NCBI RefSeq assembly: GCF_019249295.1
Contig: NZ_JAESDH010000022.1
Span: 1 to 64,000, forward strand
Length of the DNA: 64,000 nt
Source of the DNA: Alteromonas antoniana
Lineage (GTDB): Bacteria > Pseudomonadota > Gammaproteobacteria > Enterobacterales > Alteromonadaceae
Direction: 5' to 3'
The notes under the pieces were generated by a model. The model did no database searches, was not told the DNA's origin, and saw only the letters and a program-made list of their open reading frames with translations. Made by a program: the position numbers and the translations under genes. Position 1 is the first letter of the stretch. Each line of letters begins with the position of its first letter. Positions 51,899 through 63,300 of the stretch are shown piece by piece.

Positions 51899-53956
51899 TT
51901 AGTATCGAACTGAGAATGACACTCTTGCTGTACGCGGTTCAACCGGATGATAGTGCAGATCCTCAACGCCATCTTCAGGTTCACCGGGTAAGCGAGACGC
52001 ATACAGGTAATCAATGTCATGCGCATCACTGTCAAAGGCATTCAGTAATTCCAGAGACACTGTCCAGCTTTCTGCTGCATAAGATAACGACGTGTTAATA
52101 AGGAGCATGGAAGGGGGTTCTACGCTGTCCATGCTGTCGACAGTTCTTTCGCTTAAATATCTTGCGCGTACTGTATAACTTAAGCCTGACTGATCGCTAT
52201 TCTGATACCAACTTGCGCCCGCGCTGATAACCACTGGTACCGTTCCGTCTATATGATCGCCTTCACCAACGACATCATCGCTGAACCGTGCGTGGGTCCA
52301 GGCTGCTTCTATATCAGCATTGATGTGATGGCTGAACCAGTAATAGGCACTGAACTCGGCACCGTAGCGCTCAGAAGGCCGGCTTGGCTCAGTGAAGCCT
52401 GCATCGCCAACATACACCAGTTCGGAGTCCAGCTCGAGATACCATAACGAAGCAGATACGTTGTACGTTCTGTCATCAGTGACGTTCACGCCAGTCTCAT
52501 AGCCGAGCGAGCGAACAAGCAGTGGCGCGGCCTCAGCGGCTTCGCCAGTAATCGGGTCGACAGAGATAGTCACTCCACGGGCGTCGTTTGAGTGATAGCC
52601 CTGACCTGCGCTTACAAACGCCGTGGCGTTATCTGATAAGGCATACTTAAACGCACCTTTCAGGCTGAATAGCCCGTCGCTTTGACTGCCGCTGTTTTGT
52701 GCCAGCATACTGGTCACATCAACATCCATATAATCGTAGCGCCCGCCAAGGGTAAGGCTTGCATTCTCGCTAAGAGAAAAGTTAGTTTGCGCATAAAGCG
52801 CATAAGACGAACTGTCGATGCTGTCTTCCCGCGTAATACCCGTTCTCTCTCGTTGCGTGGTGGGGTAAAGGCCGACGTTATCAATGTCATCATGTCGCCA
52901 CTGAACACCCAGCGTGTAAGTGGTATCGCTGTCACTCAGCGAAAAGAGTCTGGAGACTTCTCCGCCGTAGATGGTTCTGTCATCTACCTGTTCAAACTGG
53001 TCACCGTTGACCGGATCTTCCAAAAAGTAGGTGAAGTTAGAAAAAAGCGATAAATCGGTATCAATGATATAGGCCGACGCGGTAATCGAAGAAGACTGAT
53101 AGCGAGAAGATAAACTGTATCGCGAGGATTCTCCGCCAACGCTGGTGTCTATTGAACCTAACCGGTCAATCAGACCTTGCTCTACAGCTCTCCCGGGAAT
53201 TTGATCAGCGCCGTTCCAGCTGTTGTCGTAGGCCATTGCGGTAACTGAAAAATCACCGTCAAATAGTTGGGTTGCATAACGGACAACGGCATTTTTCTTG
53301 TCGATGTCTTCGTTAACATCTGTCCACGGGCCATCGTATGCCTGATATTCCAGCCCAATTAGGCCTGTTCCGTCACCGATTTTAGCCTGGTTAACAGTAA
53401 CCACGCGCTGGTACGCGTCTTCGCCCAGGGTGAAAAACGTCTGATTACTCTTCAGGGAATCTTTTAATGAGAAGTGGGCACCGCCAGCGCCGGAGAAATC
53501 GCCTATAGCAGCATAATAGGTGCCTTTAAAATAGCTAAGACTTTCTACCATTTCCGGAATAATAAAATTCAGATCGGAGTAGCCCTGTCCATGTCCGTGA
53601 CTTCGCATGTTCACCGGCATACCCTCGACACTGGTCGCAAAGTCAGTGCCGTGGTCAAGGTTAAACCCCCGTAAAAAATACTGGTTCGCTTTACCGGACC
53701 CACTATGCTGCGTAACCATCATGCCGGGAATAAATTCGAGCATTTCGCCGGTGCGGAGCATTGGACGGCTGTTAATGGTGTCACCGGATACCCAGCCCTG
53801 AGAAGCGGACACGAAAGCACCGTCTTCAAAATTGTCGTCGCCGGTAATTCTGATGCGTTCCACATCAGATTCAGGATCAGCAGCAAGGGTAGGGTGGCTG
53901 GCAATAAAGGCTGTTGTAACAACAGCCGTTTTTATAGCTAGAGAGAGCGTGCGCAA
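51899..53956 (-). CDS. TonB-dependent outer membrane receptor
   Basis: 685 residues. Signal peptide ending in HPTLAA; plug domain with MLRTGEMLEFIPGMMVTQHSGSGKANQYFLRGFNLDHGTDFATS (residues about 66-109, shown only by position and key features R-G-F and D-H-G-T), followed by a 22-strand barrel and a terminal aromatic (FSVRY). The segment MRSHGHGQGYSDLNFIIPE is common to one TonB receptor group of unknown ligand. No TonB-energised partner nearby. No Fur-type box seen. The neighbour at 54045 has the same strand, with no clear link. Confidence 0.87.
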   Translation of the reverse strand: MRTLSLAIKTAVVTTAFIASHPTLAADPESDVERIRITGDDNFEDGAFVSASQGWVSGDTINSRPMLRTGEMLEFIPGMMVTQHSGSGKANQYFLRGFNLDHGTDFATSVEGMPVNMRSHGHGQGYSDLNFIIPEMVESLSYFKGTYYAAIGDFSGAGGAHFSLKDSLKSNQTFFTLGEDAYQRVVTVNQAKIGDGTGLIGLEYQAYDGPWTDVNEDIDKKNAVVRYATQLFDGDFSVTAMAYDNSWNGADQIPGRAVEQGLIDRLGSIDTSVGGESSRYSLSSRYQSSSITASAYIIDTDLSLFSNFTYFLEDPVNGDQFEQVDDRTIYGGEVSRLFSLSDSDTTYTLGVQWRHDDIDNVGLYPTTQRERTGITREDSIDSSSYALYAQTNFSLSENASLTLGGRYDYMDVDVTSMLAQNSGSQSDGLFSLKGAFKYALSDNATAFVSAGQGYHSNDARGVTISVDPITGEAAEAAPLLVRSLGYETGVNVTDDRTYNVSASLWYLELDSELVYVGDAGFTEPSRPSERYGAEFSAYYWFSHHINADIEAAWTHARFSDDVVGEGDHIDGTVPVVISAGASWYQNSDQSGLSYTVRARYLSERTVDSMDSVEPPSMLLINTSLSYAAESWTVSLELLNAFDSDAHDIDYLYASRLPGEPEDGVEDLHYHPVEPRTARVSFSVRY

Positions 53957-54044
53957 GATTATCTTCCTTAAAAAAACTCAATTCAGAAAACCTTACGCCT
54001 TACTATTCAATGTGGATGCAGAAAAACCTGACTATTCCGGTTTT

Positions 54045-54401
54045 TTAGAATGAGGCAACTTTTTTACCTTCCGGCAGGCAGTCATTCAGCATTTCAGTTA
54101 CCGAGCTGGTTGCCAGTTTTAAATGTGACATATGCACTCTTGTTGATGCGGGATTATCAAAGCTGATTGCAGAAAAAACGATATCTGCATCGCTGGACGT
54201 AACCTTCACCAACAGGTGCTCATCTTCATTTGCCAGTGGAACCCTTAAATACAGTGGTTCATTGTGCGTCATAACATAATCGTTCACCTGCTCAACACTG
54301 GTAAACGGGGGCTTTTTTTCAGGTTGTAGCTTCCAGTGAGCTGACTGATCAATGACCTGCGCCAGAGCCTTGGCATGTTGCGCTTCTATCTCGTGGGCCA
54401 T
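54045..54401 (-). CDS. Small hypothetical cytoplasmic protein
   Basis: 118 residues, no signal peptide or spans. N-terminal helix (EIEAQHAKALAQVIDQSAHWK), followed by a beta-alpha fold (EPLYLRVPLANEDEHLLVKVTSSDADIVFSAISFD). Not recognised. It precedes the TonB receptor on the same strand by 88 bases and may be co-transcribed. Confidence 0.6.
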   Translation of the reverse strand: MAHEIEAQHAKALAQVIDQSAHWKLQPEKKPPFTSVEQVNDYVMTHNEPLYLRVPLANEDEHLLVKVTSSDADIVFSAISFDNPASTRVHMSHLKLATSSVTEMLNDCLPEGKKVASF

Positions 54402-54786
54402 GCGTCCTCCATAATATGCTGATAGTGGTATTTATTACGAACGACAGCTGAAAAAGATTTACCCCATTAGCTGAGTATAGTATTTGCGCTTTACGATCGA
54501 TGCTTCTGGCCAAAACACCGTGAAAAAGCGAGACCTACGACTAATGGCTTACAACTGAATGTAATATAAATGTGAACACCCAATAACGAAAAAGAAACGA
54601 TATCGTTAACAGTAAGCTCTTGTCATACCGAGTTTTAGACACAGTAATCAACTTATTCGCAAAATCATTGAGTGTTTATTCAACTTCGATGTAAATGTAA
54701 TGATAAAAGATAAACAAACCTGTAACTTTTGAGGGCTTTTTTTTGCTCTACGATGCTCACCACATGAGTTAACCGCGTGGAGTATT
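54402..54786. other. 385-base gene-free region with a palindrome
   Basis: No gene seen. The perfect 12-base palindrome AACGATATCGTT at 54596-54607 is a plausible operator for the DUF3360 gene (180 bases on) or the minus-strand gene before it. Confidence 0.45.
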
Positions 54787-56289
54787 ATGAGCATCGGATC
54801 GAAAAACAATAAGCACAACCCTGTCACCAGTGAATCAGGCAATACCTACATGGAACATCACCGCGATCGTTCTGACTTCGCGACGCGTGATGACTACCTG
54901 GAGCACGAATTACAGGTAATGTCTCCTAAACGGTGGCGTCCTAACCTGCCGTTTCGGGACTATCGATTTGAATGGGAAGATACCATTCCAGCCCTTGCCG
55001 GGACCATCGGCAAAGTGGTTATGGTTGGCGCGATTGCTGCTACTTTTGCGGGCCAGCTGGGGCTCGGTGATGCGTTTGTGCTGGAGAATGTTCGCTACGA
55101 ACTCATTATCGTTGCGTTATTTATTTTGCTATTTTCCGGTTTCATCTTACCTACAGCCAACCTGGCAGGTACTCATGGGCCGCTCATCCCACTCATTCCT
55201 ATTGTGGTTGCAGCGGGGGGCCACCCAATGGCTTTCGGGTTGTTGATAGGGATCTTTGGCTTATTACTTGCTGTGAGCAAAGGCGGAAGTTTGCTTGCAA
55301 AGCTTACTAGTAAAGGTGTGTGTGGCGGGCTATTGCTGTATCTGGGCTTCATAGGCACGACATCTCAGGTCAAAAAGTTGTATTCCTGGGCTGAGAGCAT
55401 TGAAATGACGCATATCGCCTTTATCGTCATTATTTGTACCATACTACTTTACGCCTTACTGGAGCACTGGAAAAAGCGCTGGCTGGCTGTACCACTAAGC
55501 TGTTTACTTGGCGGTGGGCTTGCATTTCTACTGGGCGCGCCGTTTGAATTTAACACGGCACCCGGTTTTCCTAATATGAATCCCGCTTATTGGTGGGGCG
55601 AAGACACCGGCTGGATGTTGGGCCTGCCAACACTTGAGAACTTCATTGTGGTATTACCTTTTGCGGTGCTTGCCGTAGCGATGTGGTCACCTGACTTTTT
55701 GGGACATCAGGTTTTTCAGAAAATCAGCTATCCACCAAAAACCGAGAAGGTGCAGATGAACATTGATGACACTATGGTAAGCGCATCGGTGCGCCAGACC
55801 GTGGGTTCCCTGATGGGAGGGGCAAATTTCACATCGTCCTGGGGAACCTACATTGTGCCAGCCGCTATCGCCAAGCGTCCTATCCCCGCGGGTGCCGTAC
55901 TTACCGCTCTATTTTGTGTTATTGCAGGTATATGGGGCTACCCGATGGATCTGGCGATCTGGGAGCCTGTTCTGTGTGTTGCCCTGATAGTAGGCGTTTT
56001 CATTCCTTTGCTTGAAGCAGGAATGGAAATGACCCGTGAGGGCAAAACTACGCAATCTGCGGCAATTGTGGTGTTCGCGTCATCTCTGGTTAACCCGGCA
56101 TTTGGCTGGTCTTTAACCATGCTGCTGGATAACCTTGGATTGATTGGTTGTAAAGACCGCAGCGCAGAGCTATCAAAGATGAGCCGTTGGATAATACCTG
56201 GGATCATGTTCGTGGTTCTGACTCTCGTCATGGCGATAGTGGGCTTGCTACCTGGTATTCCGGCAATAGTAGAAGGGTTTAGACATTAA
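54787..56289 (+). CDS. DUF3360-family membrane transporter
   Basis: 500 residues. About fifty residues of polar N-terminus, then ten or more membrane spans. Sections such as TIPALAGTIGKVVMVGAIAA and GSLMGGANFTSSWGTYIVPAAIAKRPIP resemble the SulP/xanthine permease (NCS2) fold; the family is DUF3360, common in Vibrio and Alteromonas and of unknown substrate. Uses a good ribosome site (TGGAGTATT). Stands alone. Confidence 0.78.
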   Translation: MSIGSKNNKHNPVTSESGNTYMEHHRDRSDFATRDDYLEHELQVMSPKRWRPNLPFRDYRFEWEDTIPALAGTIGKVVMVGAIAATFAGQLGLGDAFVLENVRYELIIVALFILLFSGFILPTANLAGTHGPLIPLIPIVVAAGGHPMAFGLLIGIFGLLLAVSKGGSLLAKLTSKGVCGGLLLYLGFIGTTSQVKKLYSWAESIEMTHIAFIVIICTILLYALLEHWKKRWLAVPLSCLLGGGLAFLLGAPFEFNTAPGFPNMNPAYWWGEDTGWMLGLPTLENFIVVLPFAVLAVAMWSPDFLGHQVFQKISYPPKTEKVQMNIDDTMVSASVRQTVGSLMGGANFTSSWGTYIVPAAIAKRPIPAGAVLTALFCVIAGIWGYPMDLAIWEPVLCVALIVGVFIPLLEAGMEMTREGKTTQSAAIVVFASSLVNPAFGWSLTMLLDNLGLIGCKDRSAELSKMSRWIIPGIMFVVLTLVMAIVGLLPGIPAIVEGFRH

Positions 56290-56687
56290 GCTCATCAGCG
56301 CGGGCAAATGGCTCGCGCTGGTCATTTTACATTTTCTTCAGCTCCACCTCTTATCAGTCAAGTCTCGCAAACTGCAAACTTCTGTGCCTAACTACGCATG
56401 GTACAGGTGAATTTTTCAGCGCGAGTAAAAGATCACTATCACTGTTCTCACTTAATCATCATACCTTTCAGTGATCATTTTTGCTACGCATGTTAATTAA
56501 ATTTTAAATTGATGTTGATCGTCGGTAAATATTCACATACTCTTTTTAGCCATCCTTGTAAGCGCTTACAGCATAAAAAATGTAAGCGCATACATCAGTA
56601 GGGATACCTATGATAACGGTATCGGTAGTATCTAAGGTGCTGTTTATATGAACTAAATTTTTTTATGCGTTATTACGGACATTAACT
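56290..56687. other. Upstream control region of the glucanase operon
   Basis: No gene. It contains the two LacI-type operators (56557-56594) and, further on, GATACC (56603-56608) and GGTATC (56618-56623), a dyad with a 9-base spacer. Transcription is expected towards the PEP-CTERM gene. Confidence 0.55.
56557..56594. promoter_or_regulatory. Two LacI-type operators
   Basis: TGTAAGCGCTTACA at 56557-56570 is a perfect palindrome with the central CG of LacI/GalR sites; TGTAAGCGCATACA at 56581-56594 differs at one base. They are 24 bases apart (start to start), roughly two turns, and lie 94-131 bases before the PEP-CTERM ATG. Sugar-responsive control of the operon is predicted. Confidence 0.7.
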
Positions 56688-57320
56688 ATGAAATTTATAA
56701 AAAGCAGTATCTTAGCAGTATTCCTATTAAGCAATTCCGTGGCGACAGCAGGAATAATTACTAATGGAGACTTTTCCAGCAGTTGTACATTAGATGCCTG
56801 GGAACAGCAGGGTGCTGGCGACATCAGCGTAAGCGGACTGCCTGATGACTGCACTGTGAACCTCTCTGTAAATGACTTGGACTTCGACGCAGAACTATAC
56901 CAGAGCGTAGTATTTGAGTCGGGTTTTGATTACCTGCTAACCGTTGATTTTGACACTTCCCAACTAAACAACAACGATTCGTTTTTTATCAGTTTGTTGA
57001 ATGAAGATTTTGATCTGGTAGATCTGCTGATGCCTGCAGACGTCAGTTATGCAATGCAGTCAAACGTGTTCACCATCAGCACGGTTTCGCTTTTAGATAA
57101 CTACAGCGACCAGAACTGGAGACTGTCTTTCTATTTATTCGATCAAATTGATGATGATGACTCAACGTCATTGGTATCGATCAGTAACGTATCTTTAGAC
57201 AGAGTTACGGCTGAAGTCCCAGCGCCTGCCAGTATGGCTATTTTTGCGCTGGGCTTTATTGGCCTGTTGGCAAGCCGACGTGACTGTGCGCAGTATCGCC
57301 ACGCTAATCAGATAAGCTAG
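56688..57320 (+). CDS. PEP-CTERM-like secreted protein
   Basis: 210 residues. Signal peptide (SSILAVFLLSNSVATAG). The mature part has an acidic, low-cysteine beta-sandwich (NGDFSSSCTLDAWEQQG, DFDAELYQSVVFESGFDYLLTVDFDTSQL) of the kind found in exported carbohydrate-binding domains. The C-terminus (VPAPASMAIFALGFIGLLASRR) has the layout of PEP-CTERM sorting tails: proline motif (here VPAPA instead of VPEP), hydrophobic span, basic end. Such tails are cut by exosortase, which is not encoded in this window. It ends 13 bases before the giant glucanase gene, so both are one operon. Confidence 0.75.
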   Translation: MKFIKSSILAVFLLSNSVATAGIITNGDFSSSCTLDAWEQQGAGDISVSGLPDDCTVNLSVNDLDFDAELYQSVVFESGFDYLLTVDFDTSQLNNNDSFFISLLNEDFDLVDLLMPADVSYAMQSNVFTISTVSLLDNYSDQNWRLSFYLFDQIDDDDSTSLVSISNVSLDRVTAEVPAPASMAIFALGFIGLLASRRDCAQYRHANQIS

Positions 57321-57333
57321 GCGGAGCGCTATT

Positions 57334-60300
57334 ATGAAATTATCAACGTTTCTAAAAGGTGCTCTGTGTACCTTATTTTTGTTTTCGCAATCTGTTTTTG
57401 CTGAATGGGCAACCATCAGTGACGGCGTGACGGTGTCTGAGTCACGGGCAAGATATATTCGTGCCGAAGGTGTTTATGTTGTTCAGGTAACATTAACAAA
57501 TACTGGCAGTGACACCATTGAAGGGCCTTTCAGGTTACTGCTGGATGATGCGTCGCTTGAGGTTATGGATCCAGCCGGCCTTGATAGCAACGGTGTACCT
57601 TATATTGAGTTTGCAATGCAGGAGCTGGCTGCTGACAGCGCAATGATGGTTACGGCAAAGTTTGCCTTTGACCGTCGTACCAGACTTACTTTTACAAGCG
57701 TGTTGCAACACAACGCTTCAGACTGGGTGCTGGTGTGGAGTGATGAATTTGAAGGAGACAGCATAGACTTCAACAAATGGGAGCACGAAATTAACTGTGA
57801 CGGCGGCGGCAATCAGGAAAAACAATGCTACACAGACAACCCTGAAAACTCTTATGTAGAAGATGGTATTTTAAATATTGTCGCCAAACCTGAGACAGGG
57901 CAGCCTTTACCATACAGCTCTGCACGTTTAAGAACAAAATACCAAGGTGACTGGACTTACGGCCGGTTTGAAATACGCGCTAAAGCACCAGGTGGCCAGG
58001 GTGCCTGGCCAGCCATATGGATGCTCCCCACCGACAATGTGTATGGCGGATGGCCGAATTCCGGCGAGATAGACATTTTTGAAGCCGTAAATCTCGGAGC
58101 ACCAATAGCTGCAGGTGCGCAAGAGACGGTAAAAGACGTTCATGGCACGCTGCACTACGGTAAGGCCTGGCCGGATAATGATAATTCGGGAAAAAGTTAT
58201 ACCCTACCAGGTGGTGTTAGTCCGATGGATGACTTTCACGTTTACGCGATTGAGTGGGAGGAAGGTGAAATTCGCTGGTATGTTGATGGCGTGTTGTATT
58301 CAACTCAACGTCAGTCTGAACTGACGTACAATCAGCAAGGATATCCGGATGGTCTGGCGCATAAAGGCTGGTATACCGAAATCAACAATGAACTTAACTG
58401 GAGCTCTGCACCTTTTGATGAAAAATTCCACCTGCTGTTAAACTTTGCTGTTGGCGGTAGCTGGCCGGAAAATGTTCACGGTAGGGGTATCGATCCCAGC
58501 GCCTTCCATGAAAATAACAAATTCGAAATTGATTATGTTCGCGTTTATGAGTGCTCTGTTTCACCTGTGAATGGACAGGGCTGTAAAGGCGAAGATGCCG
58601 GATACGATGAGTCAGTTGAAAATGGCGGTACGTTAATTCAGGGCGCAGCTCCGGTACCTGTTGCACCGTCTGATGGCATCGCTGAAGAACTGGTTATTTT
58701 CGAGAATGAGATTAATCCAGGCTGGCCTGCCTGGGATTGCTGTGGTGGTACTACGCCTGATGTTGTCTCAGACGATGCTGAGCATAGCTACGCCGTTGAG
58801 TTTTCTATTGGAAGCACACCCACAGTCGTCGGATTTAATACGAATGTGGCAGATGAGCGTCAGGCATATGATGGCTCGCCCATGCTGGCAAACGGCGTGC
58901 TGGAATTCGATCTTAAACTGATATCTGCTCCTCTTAACGCCGGCGCAAGTTGGAACCTTAAAGTCGAACAGGCCGGTGCAAGCAGTGAGGCGGTAGTGGT
59001 TATTGATACGCCAACAACAGAGTGGCGTCGGTATTCGATCCCATTGCGTAATTTAGCTGGCGCTGGATTAAATCTTAACGGCATTGATGTTGTCATGATT
59101 TTTCCTGATTGGGGGCAGGGCGAAGGAGCGGTCTTCCGTGTTGATAACGTAGCCTTCAAAGAAGGTGAGCCTGTGGAACCGGGCAATGGTATGACTAACC
59201 GTATTCTGATGGATTTTGAAAAGCCTGCGGGCGAGTACAACTTCGTTAATTTTGATGGCGGGGTATCCACTGTTATCGACAATCCTTACAACGCTGAAAA
59301 CAATGCCAGTAGTCAGGTTGTACAAATGCAGAAATACGCAGGTCAGCACTGGGGTGGTTCGACAATTACCCTTGACGCCCCCATTGATGTGGATAGCTCG
59401 CTCTTTAGTCTGAATGTCTGGTCTGACAGACCGGTTAATGTGTTATTCAAACTTGAAGGCATGTTGGTTGAACGCAGTGTGGCGCATTCAGGGGCGGGAT
59501 GGGAACTGCTAACGTTTGATTTTGATGGAGAGTCTGGCACCGGTGTGACCCAAATCACCCTGATATTTGATCTCGGTACTATGGGAGATGCTGCTGGAAA
59601 TCCGGATAACTGGACGTTCTACTACGACGATATTGGAGTATTTGAAGTACCGGATATCGAGGTTGTCGATTTTGAGCAGTCGCCCGACAGTTATGAGTTT
59701 GTGAACTTCGATGGTGGTGTTTCTACGGTTGTAGCAAACCCGGCTTCAGATGCCGGGAACAACAGCGCACAAGTCGTTCAGATGCAAAAGTACACAGGTC
59801 AGCCATGGGGAGGTTCCACTTTAACATTACCGGAATCTCTGGATATTGAAGATACCGTGTTCCGCATGAAGGTGTTCTCAGATCGGGTTGTAAATGTATT
59901 ATTTAAACTCGAAGGAATGAACGTTGAGCGAAACGTTGCACACAGCGGCAGTGGTTGGGAAGAACTCGCTTTTGACTTCACCGGCGAATCCGGGACCGGA
60001 GTTAACAAGATAACCGTAATTTTTGACCTTGGTGTAATGGGTGATGCGGCAGGAACCCCCTCAAACTGGACTTTCTACTACGATGATATCAGCTATCCGG
60101 CAAGTGAAGATGACGGCAATTCCGGGCCTGAGCCAGACAACTTCGCGCTGGATTTTGAGTCTGAAGCTGGGAGCTATACATTCGCGAACTTCGACGGCGG
60201 GGTGTCCTATGTGCTGGGCAACCCACAATCGGCGGGTATCAATACCAGCGCCCAGGTGTCTATTATGCAGAAGTTTGCAGGAGCACCGTGGGGCGGCTCA

Positions 60301-63300
60301 ACACTGACATTGGCCCAGCCTGTTGAAGTTAACGACACGGTTTTTTCAATGAAGGTATGGTCAGCACGTGAAGTCAATGTGCTGTTTAAGCTGGAAGGGA
60401 TTGCTCAGGAGCGGAACGTGGCTCATGGTGGTTCCGGATGGGAAACGCTATCTTTTGACTTTACCGGGGTCGCGGGCTCGCTGTCGCAAATTACTTTTAT
60501 CTTTGATTTAGGCGTTGTTGGTGATGCGGAAAACAATCCGTCGAACTGGACCTTCTATTTTGATGATATTGTGGTTGGTGACGGAACAAATGAAGACCCT
60601 GACACCGATGACGATGGGGTAGCAGATAGTCTGGACCAGTGTCCGGGTACTCCTGATGGCGTCTCCGTCGATGCCAATGGCTGCCAGATTTTCTCCAATT
60701 CAGATTCTGATGGGGATGGTGTTAATGATGATATTGACCAGTGCGCCGCTACACCCGCCGACACGCCTGTTGATGCAACAGGTTGCCCGGTATCAGTAAG
60801 CACCGAAACCGGCGTTGTCCAGGACAGTGATACCAGCGTTTACTTCTTCGTAAATACACCGGATTGGGCTGATGTACATTTCATTGTTAATGGCGGCGGT
60901 CAGCAAAACGTCAGGATGCAAAACACCGGTGGCATAAACATATTTAACCTTTCCAATTTAAGCAGTGGCGATGAAATTGTGTACTGGTTTACCTATCTGC
61001 AAGCATCCGGCGGTGCGATTGATACCGCGCAGCAGACCTTCTATATGGGTGATGGCGGCGGCAGCAGTGGTGGCCAGAATGATTCAGACAACGACGGTGT
61101 TATTGATAGCCAGGACCAGTGTCCGGGCACACCACCTGGTGCGGACGTGAATGAAGCAGGATGTACTATCGCTGATGTTACTGATTCAGATAACGACGGT
61201 GTAGTTGATAGTCTCGATCAATGTCCGGATACAGCACCAGGCACCCCGGTTGATGCAAACGGCTGTGCGTTACCTGACACAGCAGACGCGGATAATGACG
61301 GTGTATCCGACGAGTTTGATTTGTGCCCCAACACCTCCCCCGGAGCCAATGTCGATGCTCAGGGATGTGAAATTGTCACTGTAGTGAATGAAGTCAGAGC
61401 GGTAAACGACATATTGGTAGGTGGAAACGGCTCGTCAGCGAGTGGCTTCACCTTATATGTGTTTGATAACGACCACCCCTATTCAGCCAGCGTATGTAAT
61501 GGTGGCTGCGCTACCAGTTGGCCTCCGCTACTGGTGAGTGACGGCGCAGCGTCCGGCGTAGCAGAGTTGTCTACGATCGAACGCCAGGACGGCCAGTTAC
61601 AGGCTGCCTACCAGGGGCGTCCATTGTATTTCTACCAGAATGATTCTGAAGTAGGTGATACTAATGGCGATGGCGTTAATGGTGTATGGCATGTGGTGAA
61701 TTACACTGTTGAATTAGGTGAGGTGGTACCGCTGTTTAATAACGATACCCCTTTGGACCAGGCTATTAGCTTTGACCGTGGAGATGCACTAGTCACACGC
61801 TTTGCTGATCGCGGTCGCGACCGTCACGCCAAAGAAGACCAGTTTCAAATATACGATCATTATTTATCTCACTACTGGACACACCGAACTGCACAATTTG
61901 AGTTTGTCGATTATGTGGCCAAAGGTGGATCGCATATTGAAGTTAACTTTATCACTGAATGGAAGCTGGGCGCACGAGAGTTCAGAGCCTGGTACCGCGG
62001 CCTGAATACCGTTGCAGAGTATCATGGCAACTATTTCGGTGGCGGCGCTGTGGTTGAAGTTGATAGCGGAACCTATGATTTTAATTTCAATAAAATTAGT
62101 GATGAAGGGGTTCAGTATCGCTATCAGGTAATTATTGATGATTACCGGCCATTAAACTGGGAGCCGTCAGGTGGCTCTTTACCACTGCAGGTTGGTCAGC
62201 GAATGGAAGTGGAAGTCAGTCAATTTCTGGATGCCCCTCCGGAAGGGCGTGAGAATTATTATGGCACCACCTATTTGTACATCGTGGGGCAGGGCATGGT
62301 GCCGTGGAAAACGGTTGGGGACTTCGATGATAAAAGCTCCGAACGTGAAGATTCTTACCCCATTGCACAGGAAGGCTGGTTAGGAGGCTACACTACGCTG
62401 CCTTATAACTATACTAATGAACCTGATAACCACTTTATGCAAATGGCTACCAATCTATCTAATATCAATGGACAGATATTTGTAGAAGGCCGTCGCGTTC
62501 ACCACAGCAGTTTTGTGGATGGCAGACATGATGAGAGAAATGGTGAGAACGGGATCTTTGATGATGTGGTTGGTCTTGCCGGCACTCATTATATTAAAGA
62601 AAGTTGTGCAGGATGCCACGTTCGCAACGGCCGGGCCGCACCAGCGCCTGTAGGTCAACCGCTGGATAAATGGGTATTCAAGGTAGCCGATAATAATGGC
62701 GATCCGGATCCGCTGATAGGAAATGTTTTACAGCCTAAAAATGTGGGTATCGATAATAGTGCCGACGGAGAAGGAACGGTATCTATTGCCTCCTGGTCCG
62801 AAGAAAACGGCTTACGTTCGCCTGTGTATCAATTTAGTAATGGCACCCCGGCACGCTTTTCAGCACGGATTGCACCGCAACTGGTTGGTTTAGGCTTACT
62901 GGAAGCTATTCCCGAAAGCGCTATTCTGGCTATGGAAGATACCGAAGACAGCAATGCTGATGGCATCTCAGGTAAAGCCCAGCGGGTGATCGATCCTCTG
63001 TCCGGAGAAACCCGCTTAGGTCGCTTTGGCTGGAAAGCCGGTACTACGTCTGTCAAACATCAGGTTGCGTCAGCATTTAATACTGACATGGGCGTCATGA
63101 GCACTATGTTCCCCGATCCTGATTGTGGTACAGATCAAAGTGTGTGTGGTGCGTCAGGGTCAGAGGTTTCTGATAAACACCTGGATGAACTTGCCAAATA
63201 CATTTCACTGTTAGGTGTCCGGGCGCAACGGGACCTGGACGTTCCTGAGGTTCAGACGGGTAAGCAGCTGTTCAATGATATTGGCTGCGCAAGCTGTCAC

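Noticed and set aside
52682..53053. 123-residue plus-strand frame within the TonB receptor
   Set aside because: Antisense shadow of a strongly supported receptor gene.
60597..61374. Repeated GAT/GAC-rich blocks that look like a DNA repeat array
   Set aside because: They encode TSP3 calcium-binding repeats (D-x-D-x-D-G) in frame and need no other explanation; there is no CRISPR-like spacing.
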